Positions 16,425-26,034 are shown, counted from the stretch's first letter. The stretch is 34,586 bases of DNA from an uncultured Bacillota bacterium (GCA_900317975.1 ONIZ01000028.1:1-34586), one strand, 5' to 3'. Translations and numbers: made by a program. Notes: generated from the letters alone by a model not told the origin.

Positions 16425-19400
16425 TTTTTCATATATAAAGTTACTTCATGAGAAGATTTATCATTTTTAAGTTTAATAGAATTATTATCTTGAACTATAC
16501 CATCTACTATTAAAGCATCTTTATTACCTTTTATTACCTCAATATTATATTCAGTATCCATATAATTATATGAAATTCTATAATTATCCCAATGTACAGG
16601 AATATGTGGTTCTAAATTTAGAATATCTCCATTTTTATTAAGACCAAGTATATCCATAACACCTACTTTATAGAACCAACCAGCTGAACCAGTATACCAA
16701 GTCCAACCTCCTCTACCTTCTCTAGATTTAGCTGAATAAATATCTGCTGCTATAACATAAGGCTCTACTTTATATTTTCTAACACTTTCTTCATCTACAG
16801 CCCTAGTAGCAGGATTGATCATTTGATAATATCGATATGCTCTATCACTATATCCTGATTTTATTAGAGCCATCAAATACCAAGCAACACTATGAGTATA
16901 TTGGCCACCATTTTCTCTAATTCCTTCAGGATAATTCATGATATATCCAGGATTATTTAAGCTTTCTTTAAAAGCAGGAGTAAGCAATTTAATAATCTTA
17001 TTCTTATCATCAACCAAATTCTCTTCAACACTTCTAATTACCATATCAGCTCTTTCTTTAGGAGCAACTCCAGATAGTATTGAGAAACTTTGTGATAATA
17101 AGTCAATCTTACATTCAGAATTATCAACTGATCCTAACTTATCACCATTATCAAAATATGCTCTTAAATACCAGTTTTTATCCCAAGCTTTTTTATTAAG
17201 ATTATCTTTTAACTTCTCATTAAAATCATTATATTTATCATAATCAATTTTTAACTTTTTCTTCTTACACATTGTACAGAATTCATCAATAATTTCATAT
17301 AAGAAGAAACCTAACCAAACTGATTCACCTTTTCCTTTAATACCAACTTTATTCATTCCATCATTCCAGTCACCACCACCCATTAAAGGTATTTTATGAC
17401 GACCTAATGATTTCATAGATAAAGCTAAAGATTTTTCTAAATGCTCTAGTAAAGGAACTTCTTCTTTAGAATAATTAAATATTATTCCTTTTTCATTTTC
17501 AAAATCTCTTAGAGTATCACCTATAATATAAGGAATCTTTTCATCTAATATAGAATAGTCTCCTGTAACTTTTATATAGAATATAGTTGCATATACTAAC
17601 CATAAATAATCATCTTTATATCTACTTCTAAGTCCAAATCTATTTTTATCATGCCACCAATGTAGAACATCACCTTCTCTAAATTGATGAGCAGCATTAA
17701 CAAGTATTTGTCTTCTAGTATAATCAGGTTTAACAATCGCAATATTCATAGCATCTTGTAATTGATCTCTATATCCAAAAGCTCCACTTACTTGATAGAA
17801 TCCAGTCTTAGCCATAATTCTAGAAGAAATAGTTTGATATAAGTACCAACCATTAATCATATAATCAAATAATGGATCACTACTCTTAACATTAATTACT
17901 CCTAAATTCTTCTTCCAATAATCTTTAACATCTTTTAATGCTTTTTTAACATTATCTATAGATGAATATTTTTTTATAATATCAATACAAGCTTTATCAC
18001 TCATACCTGCACCTAACATATAAACAATTTCAATTTCTTCGTTAGGTTCTAATTCTACTTTATTAGTAATACTCTTAACTAACATTTTCTCAGTAACTGC
18101 ACTTTGTATTTTTAAGTTAGATGACATAAATACATTAACATCTCCATAGTTAATACTATAGACATTTCTTAATTTAACAAAATTATCTTCCCCCATAAAT
18201 TCAGATAATATATGACGAGAAGTCTTTTCTTCAAAATTACCTAATACAGGGTTTAAATAATAATCAACATCAACCATCTTCTTAAAATTCTCTTTATTAG
18301 CTAATTTCATATAATAAAGTTTTACATTATCATCTAAAGGAACAAATTCAGTAACTTCATGTTTTAGTTCTAAAGTTTCAGAAGATAAAATAGTATATCC
18401 AAACCCATGTACACAAGTACTAGGATCAAATACTAATCCATTAAATCTAAATCCTTCACTCTTATCATTACTAATAACATCATTAGTCCATGAAGTTAAT
18501 TTAAATTCACCTGAATTAAATGCATAAGTAAACCCACATCCATTATTTGTAACTACAGTTCCAAAACTATTATTAGAAATAATATTAGACCAAGGTTGTG
18601 GAGTATTCTGATTATAAATCAAATATTCACTACCTTTTTTACTAAATCCACCATACCCATTATCTTGAACTAATTTAACTTTATTAGGTACTTCTATATT
18701 CTCTTCTATAGAATAAGTATGATAATCAGTAATAGTATTTGTCTTTTGTAATGCTTCTACACAGTCTTTTAAAGTTTTATGTCCATCTATTATAAATCTT
18801 AGTCTAGGTACCATATTTAATAGTGATCTATCTTCTCTAGTAATATCATTAGAATCAATTACTGTGACACTACCAGGTATATGATAAAAACTATTAACAG
18901 TATACATTCTATATAATTCATCTTCTATTTCTTTATTAATTATTTTCTTAAATTGTTCTTTTTCATTATTAACAATTATTACATCTACAAATATAGAATT
19001 ATTCTTATAATATTCAAAGCATTTTAATATTTCATAAATAAATGACAAATCAGATATATCACTAATCTCTACTAATATGATTGGTCTATCTCCACTAACA
19101 CCAAACTTCCATAAACCAGATTGTCCTAAAGCATTCTTTCGTAAGAAGTCCTGTCTATCTCCAGTAACACTCAAACTAGTAGTTTGATATAAGTAATTTA
19201 ACATAATATTAAATACTCTCATTTCACTACCAGTTAAAGCCATATCTTTAGTATTAATAATACTCATCATATTACTTACTTCAAATGCTCTTTCTAGTTT
19301 ATATTCCGAATCATAATAATGTATTATTTCATTTACTTGTTCTAAACTTCTACCAAACCCCATTGATAAGTACACTTCTTTAGTTTCACCAGGTTTCAAA

Positions 19401-21397
19401 CTAATAGTATTTCGAATAGACATTATAGGATCTAAATTATCCCCAGTAAAATTAGTTAATTCTTTATTTAATCCTTCAGGATTAGAAGTACTTCTATTTC
19501 TACCAATAAAATGAACTCTTTCAGTATCATAAGTATAGCCCTCTGTAACAGAAGGAATAAACATTCTAGTAAACATATAACTATTTACACCAGAATCATC
19601 TCTATTCTTTCTCTTAGCTATCAATGAATGAGACTCTTCATCATAAGAAGTTGATATAAACATTGAATTAAATACTCTATGAGAAATATCATTCATATTT
19701 TCACTAAGTATAGGTTCAGTATAAGTAGTTAATTCTAAATTCTTAACTTCATCTGAATCATTCCTAAATGTAATTTTTCTAATTTCTGAATGATAATCTT
19801 TAGTAACAATTATTTCAGTCTTTGTTGAAATATCTCCATCTTTTCTTATATATTTAACTCTATCAGTCGCAAAAACAACTTCATATTTATCACTAGTTCT
19901 ATTCATAGGAGCAAAAGTATTACTCCAAATATAATTACTATCAATATCTTTTATATATAGGAAGAAACCATAATCTTGTTCAGTAACTTTACGATATCTA
20001 TTTAATTGTAAAGTTCTATATCTAGAAAAAGAATCTCCCCTATCATTCATTAATAAACAATATTTCTTATTACTTAAAACACTAACTTCAGGCATATAAG
20101 ATATATAATTGAAAGTTCTAATATCATTTTGAATTTCTTCTTTATCATAATCATATTTCTTATATTTAGCCATCTTCATATCAATACTTGTCTTAACTTG
20201 AACTTTCTCTTTAAGAAGAATGTCATAAGTTTTAATATTAACATTACTATGGAAATAATTCTTTATAGCATTATTCTTTAAGTAATTAGTTAATCCTATC
20301 AAACTCATACCTACATGATGAGCAAAGAAACTTCTAACTATACCATTATTATCATAGTCAAATGCTTCATATAGACCATATTTACCATACATCTCTAATT
20401 TCTTAAATTTATTTATATTATTATAGACACCAGTAGGATCTAAATCCATAACCATCAAAGATGAATAAGGAGAAATAACAATTCGATTATCCTTATCCTC
20501 TTTAGCTTTTAAATAAGGAGTAGAAAAAGCTTTATACTTATAATTTAATGAATTATCTAATTCATTATAGGCACTTTCACTAATTCCCCAAGGTAATTTC
20601 CTACTAACAGATTCTATATAATCTTTATTACACATCAAAGCAAAATTATATGTCTCATCAAGTAAAGTATTAGAATAATTTTTCATAAATAGATAAGGCA
20701 TAAAATATTCAAAAGCAGTACCACTCCAAGATATTAAACCTTTATGTCCCTTATAAGTAGTTAAACTCTTATCTAAGCAAAACCAATGTTTATTAGGTAC
20801 TTGTCCTAATGCAATTGCTATATAAGATGTAAGTCTAGATTCACTAGCAAATTTATTATAATTATAAATTGAAAGTTTTCCTTCAGTTTCATCATAACCA
20901 ATACTAAATACATTACTCTTAGTATATAACTTTTTAAAGTTAGTATTATGAATTAACTTATCACATAATTTTTTCTCATCAGCAAAACCTTTTTTCTCTA
21001 AGTATTCGCTAACTACAATTAATGCTGCTACAAAATTACCTGAATCAACTGAAGAAACAAATCCTGGAGGAAGAACTTCTTTAGTTTTTATAGAATACCA
21101 ATTGTATAAATGACCATGCCATTTTTTCAAAGAATCTACAGTATTTAGGATATTTCTAATAGCCTCAACTGCCTCATCTGTAGTAATAAATTCTAATTCA
21201 TCAGCACATACATATGCTAATAATGAAAAGCCTATTGCTGATGGAGAAGTTCTTAAATCTAATTTTTCTTCTCTATTTTCTTGATAATTATCTGGAATTA
21301 GATAATTGTATTCTTCTTTTAAATTATCTTTAAAGTATAAGAAACTTCTATTAGCAAGTTCTCTAACTTTATCAATTTCTTCTTCTTTTAATTCCAT
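16418..21397 (-). CDS. cyclic beta-1,2-glucan synthase, C-terminal part (glucoamylase-like and GH94 modules)
   Basis: 1659 aa from the first ATG. Residues ~1-420 form the glucoamylase-like module of NdvB/ChvB/Cgs (FVSSVDSGNFVAAL, SWSGTAFEYFMPYL, RSFFAHHVGMSL), which in Cgs acts as transglycosylase (GH189 type). Two beta-sandwich modules of the glycosyltransferase-36 type follow (~440-700 and ~950-1180). The GH94 phosphorylase-like domain covers ~1190-1610, with SGAFGYRDQLQDAM, REGDVLHWWH and GGDWNDGMN (Asp region ~1342-1346). In full-length Cgs these modules follow the GT84 domain on one chain. Here the frame is open upstream of this ATG to 21475 and encodes the expected hydrophobic linker (LYIFILAPFILYLVSR). 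The ATG lacks a clear ribosome site. This is therefore most likely the 3' part of a frameshifted single gene of about 2523 codons. Confidence 0.85.
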   Translation of the reverse strand: MELKEEEIDKVRELANRSFLYFKDNLKEEYNYLIPDNYQENREEKLDLRTSPSAIGFSLLAYVCADELEFITTDEAVEAIRNILNTVDSLKKWHGHLYNWYSIKTKEVLPPGFVSSVDSGNFVAALIVVSEYLEKKGFADEKKLCDKLIHNTNFKKLYTKSNVFSIGYDETEGKLSIYNYNKFASESRLTSYIAIALGQVPNKHWFCLDKSLTTYKGHKGLISWSGTAFEYFMPYLFMKNYSNTLLDETYNFALMCNKDYIESVSRKLPWGISESAYNELDNSLNYKYKAFSTPYLKAKEDKDNRIVISPYSSLMVMDLDPTGVYNNINKFKKLEMYGKYGLYEAFDYDNNGIVRSFFAHHVGMSLIGLTNYLKNNAIKNYFHSNVNIKTYDILLKEKVQVKTSIDMKMAKYKKYDYDKEEIQNDIRTFNYISYMPEVSVLSNKKYCLLMNDRGDSFSRYRTLQLNRYRKVTEQDYGFFLYIKDIDSNYIWSNTFAPMNRTSDKYEVVFATDRVKYIRKDGDISTKTEIIVTKDYHSEIRKITFRNDSDEVKNLELTTYTEPILSENMNDISHRVFNSMFISTSYDEESHSLIAKRKNRDDSGVNSYMFTRMFIPSVTEGYTYDTERVHFIGRNRSTSNPEGLNKELTNFTGDNLDPIMSIRNTISLKPGETKEVYLSMGFGRSLEQVNEIIHYYDSEYKLERAFEVSNMMSIINTKDMALTGSEMRVFNIMLNYLYQTTSLSVTGDRQDFLRKNALGQSGLWKFGVSGDRPIILVEISDISDLSFIYEILKCFEYYKNNSIFVDVIIVNNEKEQFKKIINKEIEDELYRMYTVNSFYHIPGSVTVIDSNDITREDRSLLNMVPRLRFIIDGHKTLKDCVEALQKTNTITDYHTYSIEENIEVPNKVKLVQDNGYGGFSKKGSEYLIYNQNTPQPWSNIISNNSFGTVVTNNGCGFTYAFNSGEFKLTSWTNDVISNDKSEGFRFNGLVFDPSTCVHGFGYTILSSETLELKHEVTEFVPLDDNVKLYYMKLANKENFKKMVDVDYYLNPVLGNFEEKTSRHILSEFMGEDNFVKLRNVYSINYGDVNVFMSSNLKIQSAVTEKMLVKSITNKVELEPNEEIEIVYMLGAGMSDKACIDIIKKYSSIDNVKKALKDVKDYWKKNLGVINVKSSDPLFDYMINGWYLYQTISSRIMAKTGFYQVSGAFGYRDQLQDAMNIAIVKPDYTRRQILVNAAHQFREGDVLHWWHDKNRFGLRSRYKDDYLWLVYATIFYIKVTGDYSILDEKIPYIIGDTLRDFENEKGIIFNYSKEEVPLLEHLEKSLALSMKSLGRHKIPLMGGGDWNDGMNKVGIKGKGESVWLGFFLYEIIDEFCTMCKKKKLKIDYDKYNDFNEKLKDNLNKKAWDKNWYLRAYFDNGDKLGSVDNSECKIDLLSQSFSILSGVAPKERADMVIRSVEENLVDDKNKIIKLLTPAFKESLNNPGYIMNYPEGIRENGGQYTHSVAWYLMALIKSGYSDRAYRYYQMINPATRAVDEESVRKYKVEPYVIAADIYSAKSREGRGGWTWYTGSAGWFYKVGVMDILGLNKNGDILNLEPHIPVHWDNYRISYNYMDTEYNIEVIKGNKDALIVDGIVQDNNSIKLKNDKSSHEVTLYMKKK

Positions 21398-21444
21398 CTT
21401 ATCATGATCAATATCCCTACTAACAAGATATAAAATAAATGGAG

Positions 21445-21475
21445 CTAGTATAAAAATATAAAGTTTCTTAGATAA
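21445..21475 (-). other. frameshift window splitting the glucan synthase gene
   Basis: The two halves are offset by one base, and both frames are open only between 21475 and 21445. Reading one extra T in the run of five T residues (minus strand, 21456-21452) would give NFIFFILAPFILYLVSRDID, a natural membrane segment that joins the modules. The run is short and no standard slippery heptamer is present. A sequencing or assembly indel or a mutation is therefore more likely than programmed shifting. Confidence 0.8.
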
Positions 21476-23988
21476 TTACCTAATGTATCTTTAATCATTT
21501 TCTCTGCATCATCAGCAGTTATCCAATTAAGTAAATTGTTATGACTAATTAATAATCTGTATATTGTTCTAAAGAATGCATCCATATACATTTTTGTATT
21601 ATAAGGAATTAACATAAATGTAATAAGGCATCTATCAATAACACTTCTACCACCAAATAATAAATTCTTATATTTAACAACAGTATTATTATTCTCTCTA
21701 TACATCATACTTCTTAAGAAGAATATTACAGGAATAGAAACCTCTAATACAGTAAACATTATCCAAAGCATAGGATATTTACTAAACATTACTCCTAGTA
21801 AAATAATTAATAATAACGATGGATGTAAAAACATTCTAACAATATTATCAAATATCTTATATTTTTCGATTAAGTTTAATGGATTTTTAACTTTATCTAA
21901 ACGCTTATTTTTAATATGAGGAAATAACCAACTAATTATTTGAACATCTCCTCTAGCCCATCTATGATGTCTACTCATATCAGATAAGAATTTAGAAGGA
22001 AAACCATCCATTAATTCTATATCATCAACATAAGCACATCTTAAATAATTCCCCTCTAATAAGTCATGAGAAAGAATTAAATTATCAGGAAAAGTATGAG
22101 AAAGTATCTTATCAAATACCTCTAAATCATAAATACCTTTACCTACAAAAGATCCTTCTCCAAAAACATCATGATATACATTAGGAACAACTCTAGAATA
22201 AGTATCAAAACCACCTATACCAGCAAATATTTGACTATATAAACTTCTATTAGTATCTTCAATATCAATAGAACATCTAGGTTGCATAATACCATATCCA
22301 TAAATTACTTTATTCTTCTTTTTATTTAAAACAGGCTTATTAAGTGGATGTGCCATAGCACCAACTAAATTTAAAGCTGTATTAAGTACAAACTTAGAAT
22401 CTGTATCTAATGTAATTACATATTTAATATCTAATTTATTATTATATAAGGTATTACTATTATAATATTCTTCGTTATGTATTTTATCTATTTTATTAAG
22501 TAAAACTTTATTAAATTGAATTAAAGCACCACGTTTTCTTTCATAACCTAAATATTCACCTTCATGCAAATTATATTTTCTCTTTCTATATAAGAAATAA
22601 AATAAATCTTTACCATATTTCTTATTCAAAGAAGCAGCATATTTTTCTCCATAAGAAGATATTTCTTTATCATAGTCTTCTACTTCTTTAGAACTAGATT
22701 TAACATCTCCAAGTAAAGTGAAATATAAGTTATCACTTTTGTTATTCATAATATAATATGTTTCTAACAAATCAAACATTTTAGCAATTTTATCTGTATC
22801 ACTAATAATAGTAGGAATAACAACCATAGTTTTTTGATCATCAGGAATTCCTTCAGAATAATCTAATTTAACTAAAGGTTTAGGCTTAACAAAATGTAAT
22901 AATACTTCATTCATCAATTGAGATAATATTTGTTCAATAGGAATAAATAAAATTATAAAAGATAATATTTTATATTTTATAAAAAATCCACATATAAAGA
23001 AATCAATTATAGCAGTAAATAAGAATAAAAGAAATATATAAGCAAATGATCTAATAGAATAATTTTTTCTTTTAAACAATTTAAACCCTATATGATAATC
23101 TTCTCCATCAGTAGAATTCATTAATTGTTGTAAATATTCATATTCTCCTACATGATGTTTTTTAGATAAAGATCTTAATTTATTTCTATATATACTTTTA
23201 CTAGAATCAGTAAGTTTATTATATAGATCATCAGTCATAAATAATTTCTCAGTAGGAGAAACTTTTTCAAATAAATCTTCACTATTAAATTCAGTAAACT
23301 CTCTTAAATCATTAAATATATTAGAAACCAAAATATTATTATTCATTTTATTTTGAAATTCATCATTAATAATTTCTTTTAAAGATATATTTTTTTCTTC
23401 TAACACTTCATTAAATTCTTTAAATAGTTTATTACTTTTAGAACCTAATTCTTTTAATTTTGAATTTAATTCAAATAAGTAATTATAATTCTTTTCAATT
23501 TCATTAACATTAATAAAATCACTTAACTCTAATTCTTTATTTTTATGAGAATTAATAATACGAAGAATTTCATCTTGATCAATTAGTTTCTGACGTTCTT
23601 CCTTACATAAAACACTTAATCTATTTATGTAAATGAATAATAAAACATCTTTCATATTATTTAATTCTTTATACGTAAAATACATATCATTTTCTTTTTG
23701 ATATTTTTTTAACTCATTACAAAGAATTTTAAAATTAATATTAAAATTATTTAAAACTACAATATTATTAATCTCAGGATATAACTTTAAATATAGTTTA
23801 TTATTTTTACGTAAATTCTTTTTTTCTTTGATAATAGAATTCTTATGTTCAACTAATATATAAAAGTTATCAATTAACCATTCATTAACTATTCCAACAT
23901 ATTCGTGTCTCTTAGTTTTTTGAACCAAAAATTCATAATATTGTTCTATTTCGTTGTATTCTGATAAGAATTTTTTAATTATATCCAT
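21445..23988 (-). CDS. cyclic beta-1,2-glucan synthase, N-terminal part (GT84 glycosyltransferase)
   Basis: 847 aa. A helical N-terminal region (about 1-300) is followed by membrane segments near 315-360, then the GT84 processive glucosyltransferase domain. The domain has VVIPTI, a DxD motif in VITLDTDSKF (near residue 527), HDLLEGNYLRCAYVDD, and RHHRWARGD, the product-binding (R/Q)xxRW type motif (near 675). C-terminal membrane segments run about 715-800. This is the N-terminal half of NdvB/Cgs, which builds beta-1,2-glucan from UDP-glucose at the membrane. It ends at a TAG shortly after WITADDAEKM, where homologues continue into the next modules. An upstream GTG at 23997 is too close to AGGAG, so ATG 23988 is chosen. 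It lies downstream of the adhesin gene, behind that gene's terminator. Confidence 0.87.
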   Translation of the reverse strand: MDIIKKFLSEYNEIEQYYEFLVQKTKRHEYVGIVNEWLIDNFYILVEHKNSIIKEKKNLRKNNKLYLKLYPEINNIVVLNNFNINFKILCNELKKYQKENDMYFTYKELNNMKDVLLFIYINRLSVLCKEERQKLIDQDEILRIINSHKNKELELSDFINVNEIEKNYNYLFELNSKLKELGSKSNKLFKEFNEVLEEKNISLKEIINDEFQNKMNNNILVSNIFNDLREFTEFNSEDLFEKVSPTEKLFMTDDLYNKLTDSSKSIYRNKLRSLSKKHHVGEYEYLQQLMNSTDGEDYHIGFKLFKRKNYSIRSFAYIFLLFLFTAIIDFFICGFFIKYKILSFIILFIPIEQILSQLMNEVLLHFVKPKPLVKLDYSEGIPDDQKTMVVIPTIISDTDKIAKMFDLLETYYIMNNKSDNLYFTLLGDVKSSSKEVEDYDKEISSYGEKYAASLNKKYGKDLFYFLYRKRKYNLHEGEYLGYERKRGALIQFNKVLLNKIDKIHNEEYYNSNTLYNNKLDIKYVITLDTDSKFVLNTALNLVGAMAHPLNKPVLNKKKNKVIYGYGIMQPRCSIDIEDTNRSLYSQIFAGIGGFDTYSRVVPNVYHDVFGEGSFVGKGIYDLEVFDKILSHTFPDNLILSHDLLEGNYLRCAYVDDIELMDGFPSKFLSDMSRHHRWARGDVQIISWLFPHIKNKRLDKVKNPLNLIEKYKIFDNIVRMFLHPSLLLIILLGVMFSKYPMLWIMFTVLEVSIPVIFFLRSMMYRENNNTVVKYKNLLFGGRSVIDRCLITFMLIPYNTKMYMDAFFRTIYRLLISHNNLLNWITADDAEKMIKDTLGNYLRNFIFLY

Positions 23989-24052
23989 GAAGACCACACT
24001 CCTATTAAAAATATATCATAAATTGGTCATAAAAACTATATTAAAGCAAAAG

Positions 24053-24077
24053 AAAAGAGCAATTTAATTGCTCTTTA
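24053..24077 (-). terminator. terminator of the thioester adhesin gene
   Basis: Minus strand AAAGAGCAATTAAATTGCTCTTTT: an 8-10-bp stem around a short AT loop followed by a TTTTCTTTT tract, directly after the stop codon at 24079. Confidence 0.85.
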
Positions 24078-24078
24078 A

Positions 24079-25452
24079 CTACATTGATTTTTTGTAATAA
24101 CCAACTAATCCAATACCACCAAGAATAGTAGCAGTTCCAAGTAAAACATATAATGCCATTTGTAATGTTGTAGTTGCTGTATCTGGTACAGGAACAACTA
24201 TAGTTTCACATTCAGCTTTATAAGTTTCTTCACTTACAACCTTTCCACTCTTTCCATAATATTGATTGTTGTGAACTTCACAAATATGTACACATTCTGC
24301 TGTATATTGATCAACACTTACTTCAGTTCCATTTAAACCATAGTAAACTCCATCAACAATATCACAACTATTATGACTTTCACATACTCTTGAGAAAGTA
24401 GCCTTATCTGTTTCTTTACCTTCTTTATCGTAGTATTTATCACCAATTTTTTTACAACTTCTACATTGTTTAGCATAAACAGCTTCATCTACTTGTTTAC
24501 CATCGATACCGAAGTAAACATCTCCTACTTTATCACAAACATGTTTTTCACATTGAATTGAATAAGTATCCTTATCAACAACACTACCATCTTTACCATA
24601 GTATATTTTTCCATTAGGTCCATCAACTACATCACAATTTCTCTTAATAGGAGTAATTTTTAAAGTAGCTGAATCACTTGCGTTCTTATCAGAACTTTGA
24701 ATAATAACTAAATCTTGTTTTTGATTATTTGATGGTGAGTATCTCTTCATAACATATACTTTACCAGTTGTTGTTACAACAACTTTAATATTAGTAGCTT
24801 GAGTGATCTTATTAGCTGCAACTCTAACATAGAATTTTTCTCCACTCTTGAATGTAGTACCATTAGAAACTACAGTTCCAGATGCATTTAATAATTGAAC
24901 ACCTTCTACTCCACTAACTGTAACAGTATAAGTTGAAGCTCCAGTAGTAGTAGCACTCATCTCTCCAGATTTATAATAAGTATTATCTGAAGTTATTGCG
25001 ATACTAGCACTATTTAATTTGATAGTTACATCAGATTTATCATTAGCATGTTTCTTAGCTTCAGCTGCTAAAGCATCAGCTTGTTTCATAACAGATGTAC
25101 CATTATAAGCAGAAATAGTATATCCATTATAATATTTCCAAATTGCAAGTTGTGTTGCTAAATATGAATCATCACTGTTTCCAGCTTGTTTTAATAAATA
25201 TAATAAACCACCATCAGTTTCATATTTAGTAAAACTTAATGAAGTACCTTCACCAGCACCAACTTTACTTGGAGTTATACAATAACCATAACCTTTAGTA
25301 GTATGAAATTTAGCTTCTCTTCTATCCCCAGTAGTAATATAAGTTTTCTTATCAATTGTAATACTAGGTTCAGTAGTAGCATATGTTCTAATACCAAAAG
25401 CACTTACAGCAATAATAGCAAGCATTAAAATTATTTTTAGATATTTTTTCAT
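24079..25452 (-). CDS. thioester-domain surface adhesin with Cys-bounded repeats
   Basis: 457 aa. A signal peptide (residues 1-25) is followed by a thioester domain. Cys58 in YGYCITP and Gln101 in ATQLAIWKY match the Cys and TQxAIW signatures of Gram-positive thioester adhesins, in which the two side chains form a reactive internal bond that can couple to host surfaces. An Ig-like beta domain covers about 145-270. Five repeats each begin and end with Cys (273-301, 306-330, 333-357, 363-387, 391-415) and contain YYGxxGxxV. The tail VPDTA (422-426), a hydrophobic segment (430-452) and KKSM resemble a sortase signal, with a variant motif instead of LPxTG. It has a strong promoter of its own and no sortase gene nearby. 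Confidence 0.88.
   Translation of the reverse strand: MKKYLKIILMLAIIAVSAFGIRTYATTEPSITIDKKTYITTGDRREAKFHTTKGYGYCITPSKVGAGEGTSLSFTKYETDGGLLYLLKQAGNSDDSYLATQLAIWKYYNGYTISAYNGTSVMKQADALAAEAKKHANDKSDVTIKLNSASIAITSDNTYYKSGEMSATTTGASTYTVTVSGVEGVQLLNASGTVVSNGTTFKSGEKFYVRVAANKITQATNIKVVVTTTGKVYVMKRYSPSNNQKQDLVIIQSSDKNASDSATLKITPIKRNCDVVDGPNGKIYYGKDGSVVDKDTYSIQCEKHVCDKVGDVYFGIDGKQVDEAVYAKQCRSCKKIGDKYYDKEGKETDKATFSRVCESHNSCDIVDGVYYGLNGTEVSVDQYTAECVHICEVHNNQYYGKSGKVVSEETYKAECETIVVPVPDTATTTLQMALYVLLGTATILGGIGLVGYYKKSM
24208..24636 (-). repeat. five tandem Cys-bounded repeats in the adhesin
   Basis: Codons for residues 273-415. Four units have exactly 24 residues from Cys to Cys and the first has 28. Shared positions are Y/F-G after a short hydrophobic strand, a central G, a V, an aromatic residue and the last C. 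The DNA is diverged, so these are old repeats. Confidence 0.8.
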
Positions 25453-25480
25453 ATTATCTATCTCCCCCTAACTGCACTAC

Positions 25481-25509
25481 ATTATAGCACAATTTTAAAA
25501 AAATTTCAA
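25481..25509 (-). promoter_or_regulatory. promoter of the thioester adhesin gene
   Basis: Minus strand TTGAAA (25509-25504), a 17-base spacer, then TATAAT (25486-25481) preceded by TGC, an extended -10. A strong ribosome site GGGGGAG follows, 9 bases before the ATG. High expression is expected. Confidence 0.83.
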
Positions 25510-25559
25510 GTCATTTATATTATAACAAACAACATATTGTTTTAAAAGTATAATTTAAC

Positions 25560-25585
25560 AAAAAAATCCACTAAATAACAGTGGA
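25560..25585 (-). terminator. terminator after tRNA-Ser
   Basis: Minus strand TCCACT-GTTATTT-AGTGGA forms a 6-bp stem followed by seven T residues. Confidence 0.82.
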
Positions 25586-25598
25586 TTAATTTTATAAA

Positions 25599-25691
25599 TG
25601 GCGGAGCAGGAGAGGTTCGAACTCTCGCACCAGGGATTCCCGATCTAACAGTTTAGCAAACTGTCCTCTTCAGCCACTTGAGTACTGCTCC
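25599..25691 (-). tRNA. tRNA-Ser (GCU anticodon)
   Basis: 93 bases including an encoded CCA. The acceptor GGAGCAG/CTGCTCC has G as discriminator, as usual for Ser. There is a long variable arm (ATCGGGAATCCCTGGT). The anticodon loop in CAGTTTGCTAAACTG gives GCU, reading AGC and AGU. The T arm GAGAGTTCGAACCTCTC is complete. Confidence 0.95.
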
Positions 25692-25703
25692 AATGCACTT
25701 ATA

Positions 25704-25732
25704 ATCTTAACCAAGATTAAAGTATTTGTCAA
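25704..25732 (-). promoter_or_regulatory. promoter of tRNA-Ser
   Basis: Minus strand TTGACA (25732-25727), a 17-base spacer, then TAAGAT (25709-25704), 13 bases upstream of the tRNA. A separate promoter fits with the terminator between tRNA-Glu and tRNA-Ser. Confidence 0.65.
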
Positions 25733-25745
25733 TATTTTTTAAATT

Positions 25746-25768
25746 AAAAACCCCAAATATTGGGGTTA
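25746..25768 (-). terminator. terminator after tRNA-Glu
   Basis: Minus strand AACCCCAATATTTGGGGTTTTTAATTT: a 6-bp GC-containing stem and a T tract, 10 bases after the end of tRNA-Glu. Confidence 0.83.
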
Positions 25769-25777
25769 TATTTCAAA

Positions 25778-25854
25778 TGGTGACGAGTATGGAATTCGAA
25801 TCCATGAATGCCGCCGTGAAAGGGCGGTGTGTTAAGCCACTTCACCAACTCGCC
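25778..25854 (-). tRNA. tRNA-Glu (UUC anticodon)
   Basis: 77 bases with encoded CCA. The acceptor GGCGAGT pairs with ACTCGTC (one G-T pair), discriminator A. The anticodon stem CCGCC/GGCGG encloses CTTTCAC, giving UUC. It is third in the Ile-Asn-Glu cluster. Confidence 0.95.
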
Positions 25855-25857
25855 AAA

Positions 25858-25934
25858 TGGCGCCCCAACTAGGACTTGAACCTAGGACCCCTTGATTAAC
25901 AGTCAAGTGCTCTAACCAGCTGAGCTATTGAGGC
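25858..25934 (-). tRNA. tRNA-Asn (GUU anticodon)
   Basis: 77 bases with encoded CCA. The acceptor GCCTCAA pairs with TTGGGGC, discriminator G. The anticodon stem CTTGA/TCAAG encloses CTGTTAA, giving GUU. It lies three bases from tRNA-Glu. Confidence 0.95.
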
Positions 25935-25941
25935 GTAAAAA

Positions 25942-26018
<77 letters not shown>

Positions 26019-26034
26019 ACTTAATTACTTTTCA

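Noticed and set aside
21445..21475. Programmed -1 ribosomal frameshift in the glucan synthase
   Set aside because: The site reads A TTT TTA, not a standard X XXY YYZ heptamer, and five T residues are few for polymerase slippage. No clear downstream stem was seen. Kept only as a remote option.
24208..24636. CRISPR-like or DNA-level tandem array
   Set aside because: The periodicity is in the protein; the DNA units differ and there are no constant repeats with unique spacers.
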